Below are positions 57,691-64,000 of a DNA stretch of 64,000 bases, piece after piece. The translations under genes and the position numbers were made by a program. The stretch is from Alphaproteobacteria bacterium (GTDB taxonomy: Bacteria > Myxococcota_A > UBA796 > GCA-2862545), in the NCBI GenBank assembly GCA_020632875.1, contig JACKET010000003.1:62001-126000 (forward strand), given 5' to 3'. The stretch's first letter is position 1, and every line of letters starts with the position of its first letter. The notes under the pieces are model-generated. The model was not told the origin of the DNA, did no database searches, and saw only the letters and a list, made by a program, of their open reading frames with translations.

Positions 57691-58575
57691 TCAGGGACAG
57701 GCCCAGGACCACTCTTCGCGCGCGGGATTCACCCCGCCCTGGGGGAACTCGCGAAGCCGGGTGAGCAGCCGGCCCTCCCCGTCGAACGTCTCGGTCGCGA
57801 CCTCTTCGATCGCCCCGTCGCGCCGGTACTCGCGCGTGACCGTGGCCCAGCCGTCGTCCCAGATGCTGTCGATCTCGACGACCGACGACCCGCCGCCGAC
57901 CGTGCCGGTCTCGGACCGGTAGAACAGCAGGTTGTCGTGGGGCCCGCCCCACGTGTACTCGGTGACCTGGAACGCGTCGCGCTGCTGGATGTCGTCGAGC
58001 GTCACGCGGCCCTCGGCGTCGTACTCCAGGGTCCGCACGCGATCCTGGGTGCCGTCGCCCCCCTCGTCGACGATGGCCTCGGCGATGAGCCCCGCCTCGT
58101 TCCAGCCGTACGTGGCGTACGCGTCGATCGTGCCGTCGTCGCCGATGTCGGCCTCGGAGGACGTGTACGGGTGGACCCCGTCGTCCGCGTAGGTCGTGCG
58201 CGTCACGAGCTGGTCGATCCGCTCGAAGCGCTGGAGGAGGAAGATCCCGTCCCAGTTGCGCTGCTCGTAGGTCTCGGAGTCGTTGCCGTCGAGCTGGTCG
58301 ACCGTCGTGGACTCGTCGAGCCACTCGCCCCGGTAGGACGCCATGACCTCGTAGAAGGCCGTGCTCTCGGCGTCGTCGACGCGGTCGTGGGAGAGGTTGC
58401 CCCACGTGTCGTAGGTCTGGACGCGGTCGTACCACGCCCGCCAGCTGCCGTTCGGGCGCTGGAGCTCGATCGCGGCGAAGACCGAGCAACCGACGTACCG
58501 GGGCTCGACCACACGGGGCACCGAGGGATCGAGGCCGTCGTACGGGAGGCAGGCGAGCAGGGTGAGGAGGAGCAT
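57691..58575 (-). CDS. Lipoprotein with YD/RHS-like repeats
   Basis: A 294-residue lipoprotein with a nine-residue signal (MLLLTLLAC) and no possible upstream start in frame. The body holds repeats akin to RHS/YD units: YDTWGNLSHDRVDDAEST, GTIDAYATYGWNEAGLIAEAIVDEGGDGTQDRVRTLEYDAEGRVTLDD, WATVTREYRRDGAIEEVATETFDGEGRLLTRLREF. These 'YDxxGxL' units form beta-shell wraps in large toxins, but here they are isolated on a short lipoprotein. Downstream of an aminotransferase gene with a 33-bp gap. Function unknown. Confidence 0.78.
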   Translation of the reverse strand: MLLLTLLACLPYDGLDPSVPRVVEPRYVGCSVFAAIELQRPNGSWRAWYDRVQTYDTWGNLSHDRVDDAESTAFYEVMASYRGEWLDESTTVDQLDGNDSETYEQRNWDGIFLLQRFERIDQLVTRTTYADDGVHPYTSSEADIGDDGTIDAYATYGWNEAGLIAEAIVDEGGDGTQDRVRTLEYDAEGRVTLDDIQQRDAFQVTEYTWGGPHDNLLFYRSETGTVGGGSSVVEIDSIWDDGWATVTREYRRDGAIEEVATETFDGEGRLLTRLREFPQGGVNPAREEWSWACP

Positions 58576-58608
58576 GGACGACCCCGGGCTTCGCGACCCG
58601 ATAGCCGG

Positions 58609-59391
58609 TCAGAGCCGCGCCTGCTCCATCGCGCGCGCGAGGCCCTCGAGAAGCGCCCTGCCCACGGGCTCGCCGGAGGGCAGCGCCTCGCCGTCGAGCG
58701 TCGCGACGGGCGCGAGCCCCCGCGTGGCCGACGCGATGTACAGCCCGTCCCACGGGCCCGCGGCCAGCGCCCCCTGCCGGACGACCGGAATCCCCTGCTC
58801 CTCGGCGATCTCGAGCAGCCGGGTGACCGTCGTGGAGGCGAGGATCCGGCCATCGGCGGGTGCGGCGTACACCTTCCCGTCGACCACCGCGATGACGCCG
58901 CACGTCGTGCCCTCGGTGAAGCGCCCGTCGGCGTCGACGAACAGCACGTCGTCGACCCCGGCCCGCTCGACCGCCGCCATCCAGCCCGCGCGGCTGCCGT
59001 GCTTCACGGCGCCCGACAGGAACGGATCCTCGGCGAGCGGACCGCGCACGCAGCGCACGGGCGCCCCGAAGCGCGCCAGGGACACCGGCTCGGCCATGAC
59101 CACGCGGACGCCGGTGCCCGACAGCTGCACACGGACCTTCGCGCGCCCGGGGATCCGCCCGGCGACATCGAGGATCTCGTCGGCCAGGCCGGCGGGCATC
59201 GGCACCAGCGCCTCGGCACAGCTCGCAGCGAGCCGCGCCAGGTGGAGATCCAGGTGAGGGATGCGCCCATCGAGCGCCAGGGCCGTCTCGAACACGGTCC
59301 AGCCCGTCTGGAAGCCCCGGTCCGTCGCGGGGATCGCCGCTTCGTCGAGCGGCGACAGCCGCCCGTTCACCCTCGCCCAACCGTCGGTCAC
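58609..59391 (-). CDS. Class IV PLP-dependent aminotransferase (4-amino-4-deoxychorismate lyase/BCAT type)
   Basis: A 260-residue PLP enzyme of fold type IV. Catalytic Lys130 in SGAVKHGSR; conserved Glu160 in DADGRFTEGTTCGVIAV; opening RVNGRLSPLDEAAIPATDRGFQTGWTVFETALALDGRIPHLDLHLARL. The sequence length and RIPHLDLHLARL are closest to 4-amino-4-deoxychorismate lyase (PabC) and D-amino acid/branched-chain aminotransferases. Folate (PABA) biosynthesis or amino-acid transamination; the two cannot be told apart here. It is divergent from the glutaryl-CoA dehydrogenase gene, 78 bp apart. Confidence 0.9.
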   Translation of the reverse strand: MTDGWARVNGRLSPLDEAAIPATDRGFQTGWTVFETALALDGRIPHLDLHLARLAASCAEALVPMPAGLADEILDVAGRIPGRAKVRVQLSGTGVRVVMAEPVSLARFGAPVRCVRGPLAEDPFLSGAVKHGSRAGWMAAVERAGVDDVLFVDADGRFTEGTTCGVIAVVDGKVYAAPADGRILASTTVTRLLEIAEEQGIPVVRQGALAAGPWDGLYIASATRGLAPVATLDGEALPSGEPVGRALLEGLARAMEQARL

Positions 59392-59469
59392 GCGCGCTCC
59401 GTCGTCATGGTGCGGTGTGACATAGCGGACAGGTTGTTAGAGCGCCGCTCCCGACCCCTGGAGGGCACC

Positions 59470-60636
59470 GTGGCATACGAAGGCCTGGACTTCTACAACA
59501 TCGACGACCTGCTCACCGAAGACGAGCGCACCATCCGCGACACCGTGCGCGGCTGGGTCTCCGAGCGCGTCATCCCGATCATCGAGGGTCACTACCAGGC
59601 GGGCACGTTCCCGCAGGAGCTCATCCGCGAGATGGGCGAGCTCGGCTTCCTCGGGGCCAACCTCCCCGAAGAGTACGGCTGCGCCGGCCTGAACAACGTC
59701 TGCTACGGCCTCATCTGCCAGGAGCTCGAGCGTGGCGACAGCGCCATCCGCTCCTTCGCGAGCGTGCAGGGCAGCCTCGTGATGTACCCGATCTACGCGT
59801 TCGGCTCCGAAGAGCAGAAGCGCAAGTGGCTGCCGAAGCTCGCCAGCGGCGAGGCCATCGGCTGCTTCGGCCTCACCGAGCCCGACTTCGGGTCGAACCC
59901 GGGCGGCATGGTCACGAAGGCCGAAGACAAGGGCGACCACTACCTGCTGAACGGCGCGAAGATGTGGATCACGAACGGCACCATCGCCGACGTGGCCGTC
60001 GTCTGGGCGAAGCTCGACGGGGTCATCCACGGCTTCATCGTCGAGCGCGGGATGGAGGGCTTCACGGCGCCCGAGATGAAGGGCAAGCACAGCCTCCGCG
60101 CCAGCATCACGAGCGAGCTCGTGTTCTCCGACGTGCGCGTGCCGAAAGAGAACCTGCTCCCCGGTGTGAAGGGCCTGCGCGGCCCGTTCAGCTGCCTGAA
60201 CAACGCCCGCTACGGCATCAGCTGGGGCGCGCTGGGCGCGGCGATGGCCTGCTTCGACTCCAGCAAGCAGTACGCCCTGTCGCGCATCCAGTTCGACAAG
60301 CCCATCGCGTCGTACCAGCTCGTCCAGAACAAGCTCGCGTGGATGCTCCGCGAGATCACGAAGGGCCAGCTGCTGGCGTGGCGCCTCGCGAAGATGAAAG
60401 ACGACGGCACCCTGATCCCGCAGCAGATCTCGCTCGCGAAGATGAACAACGTCGACATCGCGCTGCAGATCGCGCGGGTGTCGCGCGACATCCATGGCGC
60501 AAACGGCATCCTCGGCGAGTACCCGATCATGCGGCACGCGAACAACCTCGAGTCGGTCTTCACGTACGAGGGCACCCACGACATCCACAACCTGATCATC
60601 GGGCGGTGGATCACGGGGATCGCTGCCTTCGAGTAG
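59470..60636 (+). CDS. Glutaryl-CoA dehydrogenase-like acyl-CoA dehydrogenase
   Basis: A 388-residue FAD enzyme. Features: LIREMGELGFLGANLPEEYGCAGLNNVCYGLICQELERGDSAIRSFASVQGSLVMYPIYAFGSEEQKRKWLP, CFGLTEPDFGSNPGGMVTKA, KMWITNGTIADVAVVWAK, and the C-terminal catalytic-base block ESVFTYEGTHDIHNLIIGRWITGIAAF (Glu about residue 367), which is diagnostic of glutaryl-CoA dehydrogenase. GTG start behind GGAGG. It should oxidise and decarboxylate glutaryl-CoA in lysine/tryptophan degradation or act on a related acyl-CoA. A foldback repeat element follows directly. Confidence 0.9.
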   Translation: MAYEGLDFYNIDDLLTEDERTIRDTVRGWVSERVIPIIEGHYQAGTFPQELIREMGELGFLGANLPEEYGCAGLNNVCYGLICQELERGDSAIRSFASVQGSLVMYPIYAFGSEEQKRKWLPKLASGEAIGCFGLTEPDFGSNPGGMVTKAEDKGDHYLLNGAKMWITNGTIADVAVVWAKLDGVIHGFIVERGMEGFTAPEMKGKHSLRASITSELVFSDVRVPKENLLPGVKGLRGPFSCLNNARYGISWGALGAAMACFDSSKQYALSRIQFDKPIASYQLVQNKLAWMLREITKGQLLAWRLAKMKDDGTLIPQQISLAKMNNVDIALQIARVSRDIHGANGILGEYPIMRHANNLESVFTYEGTHDIHNLIIGRWITGIAAFE

Positions 60637-60667
60637 AGGCAAGGGGTCGAGCTTCGAGCGTCCCGAG

Positions 60668-61065
60668 GCATCACGCAGATGACGCAGAAGGACGCAGATG
60701 ACGCAGAAACGAGGCCGTCCAGGGTCGAGCGTCTTCGCGTCCCCGGAGCGCCGAGTGGGCCTTCTTGCGGATCGGATTCGGAACTCACCAGAGCAGGCCG
60801 GCGTTTCGGCTGCTCCGGTGAGCGGACCCGCCAACGGGCTACCCGCCTCGCCATGACCGCGGCCTGAAACGCGCCTGCCTGCTCTGGTGAATCCCCAATC
60901 CGGTCCGCAAGAAGGCCTGCTCTGTCGACCCGACCATCGAGACGTCCCCCCCAAGACCCGGACGCTGCGGCAATCCCCGTCGACGGTGCCCGGGGAGAGG
61001 AGGAGGCTCGACCCGCGACGGCCTGGTTTCTGCGTCATCTGCGTCCTTCTGCGTCATCTGCGTGA
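60668..61065. mobile_element. Foldback element 2 (inverted relative to element 1)
   Basis: A 398-bp noncoding insert with inverted ends: 60668-60708 and 61028-61065, each made of CGCAGATGACGCAGAAGG units. The core is an imperfect palindrome holding the hairpin at 60784-60822 (arms CTCACCAGAGCAG and CTGCTCCGGTGAG) and matching core stretches of element 1 in opposite orientation (CCGGTCCGCAAGAAGGCC; GGGGACGCGAAGACGCTC on the other strand). It has no GGAGCC outer arms and no open frame. The remaining 80 bp to the next gene show nothing. Confidence 0.8.
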
Positions 61066-61145
61066 GGCCCTGAGGCGCTCGAAGCCCGACGCCTCCCGAC
61101 ACAGGGCGGCTCGCTGGATCGGCAACGGGTCGAAGCCCGCCCTTC

Positions 61146-61685
61146 TCAGAGGTGCGCGAGGACCTCGTCGCAGACCGAATCGGCCGAACGGGCGCCCGTG
61201 TAGACCGTTTGCGTCGCGACCGCCTGGAACGAGCCCTCCTCCATGAAGTACCGCTGCGAGATCCGCAGCGCTTCGTCGTCTGGCGAGCGCGTGCCGAGGA
61301 TGCGCATCGCGATGTCGGGGTCGGGGTCCGGCAGCAGCAAGACGACGTGGCGGAAGGGTGCGAAGGCAGCCCTGATGCGTTGCCGGACCCACGGGTTCTC
61401 GCCGATCGGCATCCCTCCGCCGAGATCGAGCACGCCGCTGTGCTCGGCGAAGAAACGCTCGAGCGCGTGGGGCTGGAACACCTGCCAGTACTGGAACATC
61501 GAGCCCCAGCCCTCGGACTCGTAGAGCCGCAGGTTCAGCGCCATGTCGAAGCCGAGCTCTTCGAAATAGGCCCGGCGCAGCGGGTCGAGCGCGACGTACG
61601 GCCGCCCGAGGGCCTCCGCGACGAGCCGGGACACGGTGCTCTTCCCGACGTTCGGCGGGCCGATGAACACGGGGTCGTCGCGCAT
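61146..61685 (-). CDS. P-loop kinase, shikimate-kinase-like
   Basis: A 179-residue cytosolic kinase. Walker A GPPNVGKST at residue 9; LGRPYVALDPLRRAYFEELGFD and LDLGGGMPIGENPWVRQRI match the shikimate-kinase fold (LID and substrate regions are altered). Length fits AroK/AroL. It follows an Asp/Thr lipoprotein gene with TGATG overlap, not an aro cluster, so a different small-molecule kinase is as likely. Its last residues form a helix, SVCDEVLAHL. Confidence 0.75.
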   Translation of the reverse strand: MRDDPVFIGPPNVGKSTVSRLVAEALGRPYVALDPLRRAYFEELGFDMALNLRLYESEGWGSMFQYWQVFQPHALERFFAEHSGVLDLGGGMPIGENPWVRQRIRAAFAPFRHVVLLLPDPDPDIAMRILGTRSPDDEALRISQRYFMEEGSFQAVATQTVYTGARSADSVCDEVLAHL

Positions 61686-62113
61686 CACGGGCACACGTCC
61701 CCGGTGTCGGCCGAGCAGGGCTCCCAGTCGGGCGGGCAGCCGGCGCTCCAGCCCGCGAACCCCTCGCACAGGCCGCTCATCCGCACGCACTGGCCGTCCT
61801 GGCCCACCGGCTGGCAGAACCACTCGATGTCGCCGCACGACCACTCGGACTCGAGCACGCACAGCGTCGAGACCGTCGCGTAGTCGCAGTCGCGCAGCGG
61901 GTAGACCGCGCAGCCCGCCGTCGTGGCGCAGGTCGCTTCGGCGAGCCCGCCGCAGGGGCCGGAGTCGGTGTCCACGTCGGAATCCGTATCGGTGTCGGCG
62001 TCCGTGTCGGCGTCGGAGTCCGTGTCGGAGTCCGTGTCGGCGTCGGAGTCCGTATCTGCGGGGGTCGCGACGGACTTGCAGGCCACGAGGGCCAACAGGA
62101 GGGCGGTTCTCAC
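61685..62113 (-). CDS. Cys-rich lipoprotein with Asp/Thr stalk
   Basis: A 142-residue lipoprotein (GTG start read as MRTALLLALVAC). Residues 20-51 are an Asp/Thr/Ser/Ala stalk; the rest is a compact domain with about twelve Cys (GPCGGLAEATCATTAGCAVYPLRDCDYATVSTLCVLESEWSCGDIEWFCQPVG... GCPPDWEPCSADTGDVC), which should be held by disulfides. The GTG overlaps the sulfatase stop (GTGA) and the stop overlaps the small kinase ATG (TGATG). Probably surface exposed. Confidence 0.82.
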   Translation of the reverse strand: MRTALLLALVACKSVATPADTDSDADTDSDTDSDADTDADTDTDSDVDTDSGPCGGLAEATCATTAGCAVYPLRDCDYATVSTLCVLESEWSCGDIEWFCQPVGQDGQCVRMSGLCEGFAGWSAGCPPDWEPCSADTGDVCP

Positions 62114-63705
62114 GGCGGCACCTCGAACGGCGCGTCGTACACGAGGTCTTCGACGTAGCCGAGCATCGCGAGATCGAGCGCGTCGTACGCCGCCTGGGCC
62201 TCGGGATCGAGCGGCCCCTCGGCGAGCAGGTCGACCGCCTCACCCGCGCCGTCGAGGTCGAACAGCAGCGAGCCCGCGAACGGGCCGCCCTGCACGTCGA
62301 CGAGCTTGAACCGCCCGTCGGTGACGGCACGGAAGGACTGCTCGTAGGGGCCGGGACCGTTGGGCGTGAAGTACTCGGCGTAGTTGAGCGTGCGCGCGCC
62401 CGCTTCGAGATCGGCGAGCACGGGCAGGAAGCTCTTCGAGTCGCGCGGCAGGCCCTCCAGCTCGGCGTCCATGCGGCCGAGGTCGGCGCCGGTCATCGCG
62501 GCGATCGTGTCGAACAGATCGACCGTGTTCACCAGGGCGTGCGACACGCCGACCGTCTCGACGCCGTGGCCGTTCACCACGAACGGCACGCGGATGCCCG
62601 GCTCGAGCACGCTGCCCTTCGCGAACTCGACCTCGGGCAGGGTGCTCGCCTGCGCCGTGCCGTTGTCGCCGATCACGAACACCGTCGTGCGCTCGCGAAC
62701 GTCTGCGGGCATGCCGTCGAGGATGTTGCCGATCGCGATGTCCACCGACTCGACCATGGCGCGGAACAGCTCCGGCGAGCTGTCGTCGACGGGCGGCGTG
62801 TAGACGTACTCGGCCGGCGGTTCGTGGTACGGCACGTGGGCGCCGTTGAACGGGACGTAGAGGAACCAGGGCTCCGGCATGTTCTCGGTGAGCCCGACGG
62901 CCTGCTCGACCGTGTAGTCCGTCGCGTAGCGGTCGCGGTAGACGATCGACCCGTTCGCGTTGTTCTCCCAGTGCCAGTACCCGCGCGGCTCGCCGTCGGG
63001 GACGATGGCGCGGCCGAGGTTGTCCATCGAGCCCGTGTGGTACGCGAATCCCGCGCCCGCGCTCGGATGGTCGAGGTACCGCGGGCGGAGCCAGGCGAGG
63101 TGCCACTTCCCGGTCATGGCGGTCGCGTAGGCGAGGTCGGAGTACGCGAGCATCTCGGGCACGAAGATCTCTTCGTACGCCAGGATCTGGTTGGGGGCCT
63201 CCTCGTCGATGATGCGTCCGAGGCCCGTGCGGCGCCCGTACCGCCCCGTGAGGAGGGTCGCGCGGGTGGGGCTGCACACGGGGGCCGACCAGGCGCGGTG
63301 GAAGCGGATGCCGGTGTCGGCGAGGCCGTCGATCACGGGGGTCTGGGGCGGCGCGTCGTCGAGCTGGTCGTACACGGCGACCTTGTCGACGCCGATGTCG
63401 TCGATGAGGAACACGAGCACGTTCCCGCCGAGGGGACGCGCCGTGACCGTCGCTTCGACCTTCACGGGGCGGACGTCGGCCACGCACGTCCACTCCCTCC
63501 CGAGCCGGGTCGTCTCTGCGGGGACCTCCTTCCCGGACACGGCGGGCACCGGAGCCCCGTCGACGAGCCAGTGGACGCGGGAGGCCGCCGTCTCGCAGAC
63601 GAGGGCGTCGCGGCCCTGGACGGGCTCGGCGGGGGCGATGGAGACGGTGATCGGCGGGCCGTTCTCGACGGGACCGCAGCCGAGCGCGAGCAGGAGGAGG
63701 GTCAC
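62110..63705 (-). CDS. Sulfatase lipoprotein (formylglycine type)
   Basis: A 531-residue exported sulfatase. Signal MTLLLLALGC (GTG start). A short beta domain (residues 15-90) precedes the alkaline-phosphatase-like core. Metal ligands IDDIG (102-103) at the start, modification motif C144-S-P-T-R with ATLLTGRYGRRTG (Cys becomes formylglycine), GKWHLAWLRPRYL, and VFVIGDNGTAQ with Asp/Asn. The family usually lies in sulfate-ester or sulfolipid/phosphonate-ester breakdown; an anaerobic or aerobic maturase is not in the window. Coupled (GTGA) to a Cys-rich lipoprotein. Confidence 0.93.
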   Translation of the reverse strand: MTLLLLALGCGPVENGPPITVSIAPAEPVQGRDALVCETAASRVHWLVDGAPVPAVSGKEVPAETTRLGREWTCVADVRPVKVEATVTARPLGGNVLVFLIDDIGVDKVAVYDQLDDAPPQTPVIDGLADTGIRFHRAWSAPVCSPTRATLLTGRYGRRTGLGRIIDEEAPNQILAYEEIFVPEMLAYSDLAYATAMTGKWHLAWLRPRYLDHPSAGAGFAYHTGSMDNLGRAIVPDGEPRGYWHWENNANGSIVYRDRYATDYTVEQAVGLTENMPEPWFLYVPFNGAHVPYHEPPAEYVYTPPVDDSSPELFRAMVESVDIAIGNILDGMPADVRERTTVFVIGDNGTAQASTLPEVEFAKGSVLEPGIRVPFVVNGHGVETVGVSHALVNTVDLFDTIAAMTGADLGRMDAELEGLPRDSKSFLPVLADLEAGARTLNYAEYFTPNGPGPYEQSFRAVTDGRFKLVDVQGGPFAGSLLFDLDGAGEAVDLLAEGPLDPEAQAAYDALDLAMLGYVEDLVYDAPFEVPP

Positions 63706-63714
63706 CCCCGGACT

Positions 63715-64000
63715 CTAGCCGGCGCCGTCGGCTTCGTCGCCGCGCCGTTGCCCGTCGAGGGCGGCACGCTGGCGCGTCGCGAACCGGCTGGCGACCTCGG
63801 CGCGGACGGGGTCGTGGGCGAGCATCGCCTCGGCCGCGAGCTCGGCGGAAAGGGCGAGATCGCGGTCGAACGCGCCCAGCTCGTCGAAGAGGTCGAGGCA
63901 CGACACCACCTCGTCCCACTTCGCGAGGTCGCCTTCGCGGGCCGCGATGACCAGCCGGATGATGCGGCCGGACGACGCGAACTGCCGCTGGTCGACGGCA
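63715..64000 (-). CDS. Truncated helical protein at the right edge
   Basis: The last 95 residues of a protein whose start lies beyond the window. It is helical throughout (AVDQRQFASSGRIIRLVIAAREGDLAKWDEVVSCLDLFDELGAFDRDLALSAELAAEAMLAHDPVRAEVASRFATRQRAALDG) with a polar end. No domain is recognisable. It ends 9 bp from the sulfatase start on the same strand, and is probably upstream in the same operon. Confidence 0.6.
   Translation of the reverse strand, partial: AVDQRQFASSGRIIRLVIAAREGDLAKWDEVVSCLDLFDELGAFDRDLALSAELAAEAMLAHDPVRAEVASRFATRQRAALDGQRRGDEADGAG

Overview
The window is about 70% G+C and has the marks of an uncultured member of the Myxococcota (former Deltaproteobacteria). Three surface proteins end in MYXO-CTERM-like Cys/transmembrane/Arg tails, one with DUF4215 and EGF modules. 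There are three Hanks-type Ser/Thr kinases, many lipoproteins on Asp/Thr/Ala/Ser stalks, and AGGAGG ribosome sites with frequent ATGA, GTGA or TGATG stop/start overlaps. No phage, transposase, CRISPR or rRNA gene is visible. The layout is mostly chromosomal housekeeping mixed with taxon-specific envelope genes.

Region by region. 0-2.3 kb: end of a leucine-rich-repeat gene, then a zinc operon (ArsR/SmtB repressor, His-rich CDF exporter, putative outer-membrane protein) behind tandem operators. 2.4-13.5 kb: small unknowns, an Asp/Thr-stalk lipoprotein, a 1318-residue modular surface protein with a divergent AraC regulator, a lone E2-type acyltransferase, a propeller-like protein and a lipoprotein hydrolase. 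13.5-17.4 kb: a GH1 lipoprotein, tRNA-Ile(GAT)/tRNA-Ala(TGC), and two paralogous propeller lipoproteins. 17.4-25.3 kb: an envelope operon (gluzincin/TolB-like/barrel fusion, a second barrel, a small membrane protein) divergent from a kinase plus propeller protein. 25.3-25.6 kb: a repeat-rich spacer.

25.6-36.8 kb: membrane protein, DUF547 lipoprotein, nucleoside hydrolase, then a signalling block: a membrane kinase with a GVRVGG-repeat lipoprotein, and a kinase/AAA-ATPase/TPR protein divergent from a caspase/CHAT-like protein, followed by a CsgG/FlgO-like protein. 36.9-41.2 kb: a TPAT-type TRAP transporter (lipoprotein, binding protein, fused QM permease). 41.2-42.7 kb: a frameshifted LamG-like lipoprotein and a 7-bp minisatellite. 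43.2-47.3 kb: a tightly overlapped operon of radical SAM enzyme, CxxCH lipoprotein, HAD phosphatase and AAA+ ATPase. 47.3-48.1 kb: a foldback element, second copy at 60.7-61.1 kb. 48-51 kb: hydroxyacid dehydrogenase, radA, VOC protein, acylphosphatase. 51.3-60.6 kb: two acyl-CoA dehydrogenases, a PPC lipoprotein, a PLC-like protein with MYXO-CTERM tail, a NamZ/SprT-like pair and a class IV aminotransferase. 61.1-64 kb: small kinase, Asp/Thr lipoprotein and sulfatase in an overlapped operon, then a truncated gene.

The strongest candidates for something undescribed are the STAND-kinase/caspase-like divergent pair (30.2-34.9 kb), the Tes/MJ0619-like radical SAM operon (43.3-47.3 kb), the foldback elements, and the recurrence of very short signal peptides across the window.
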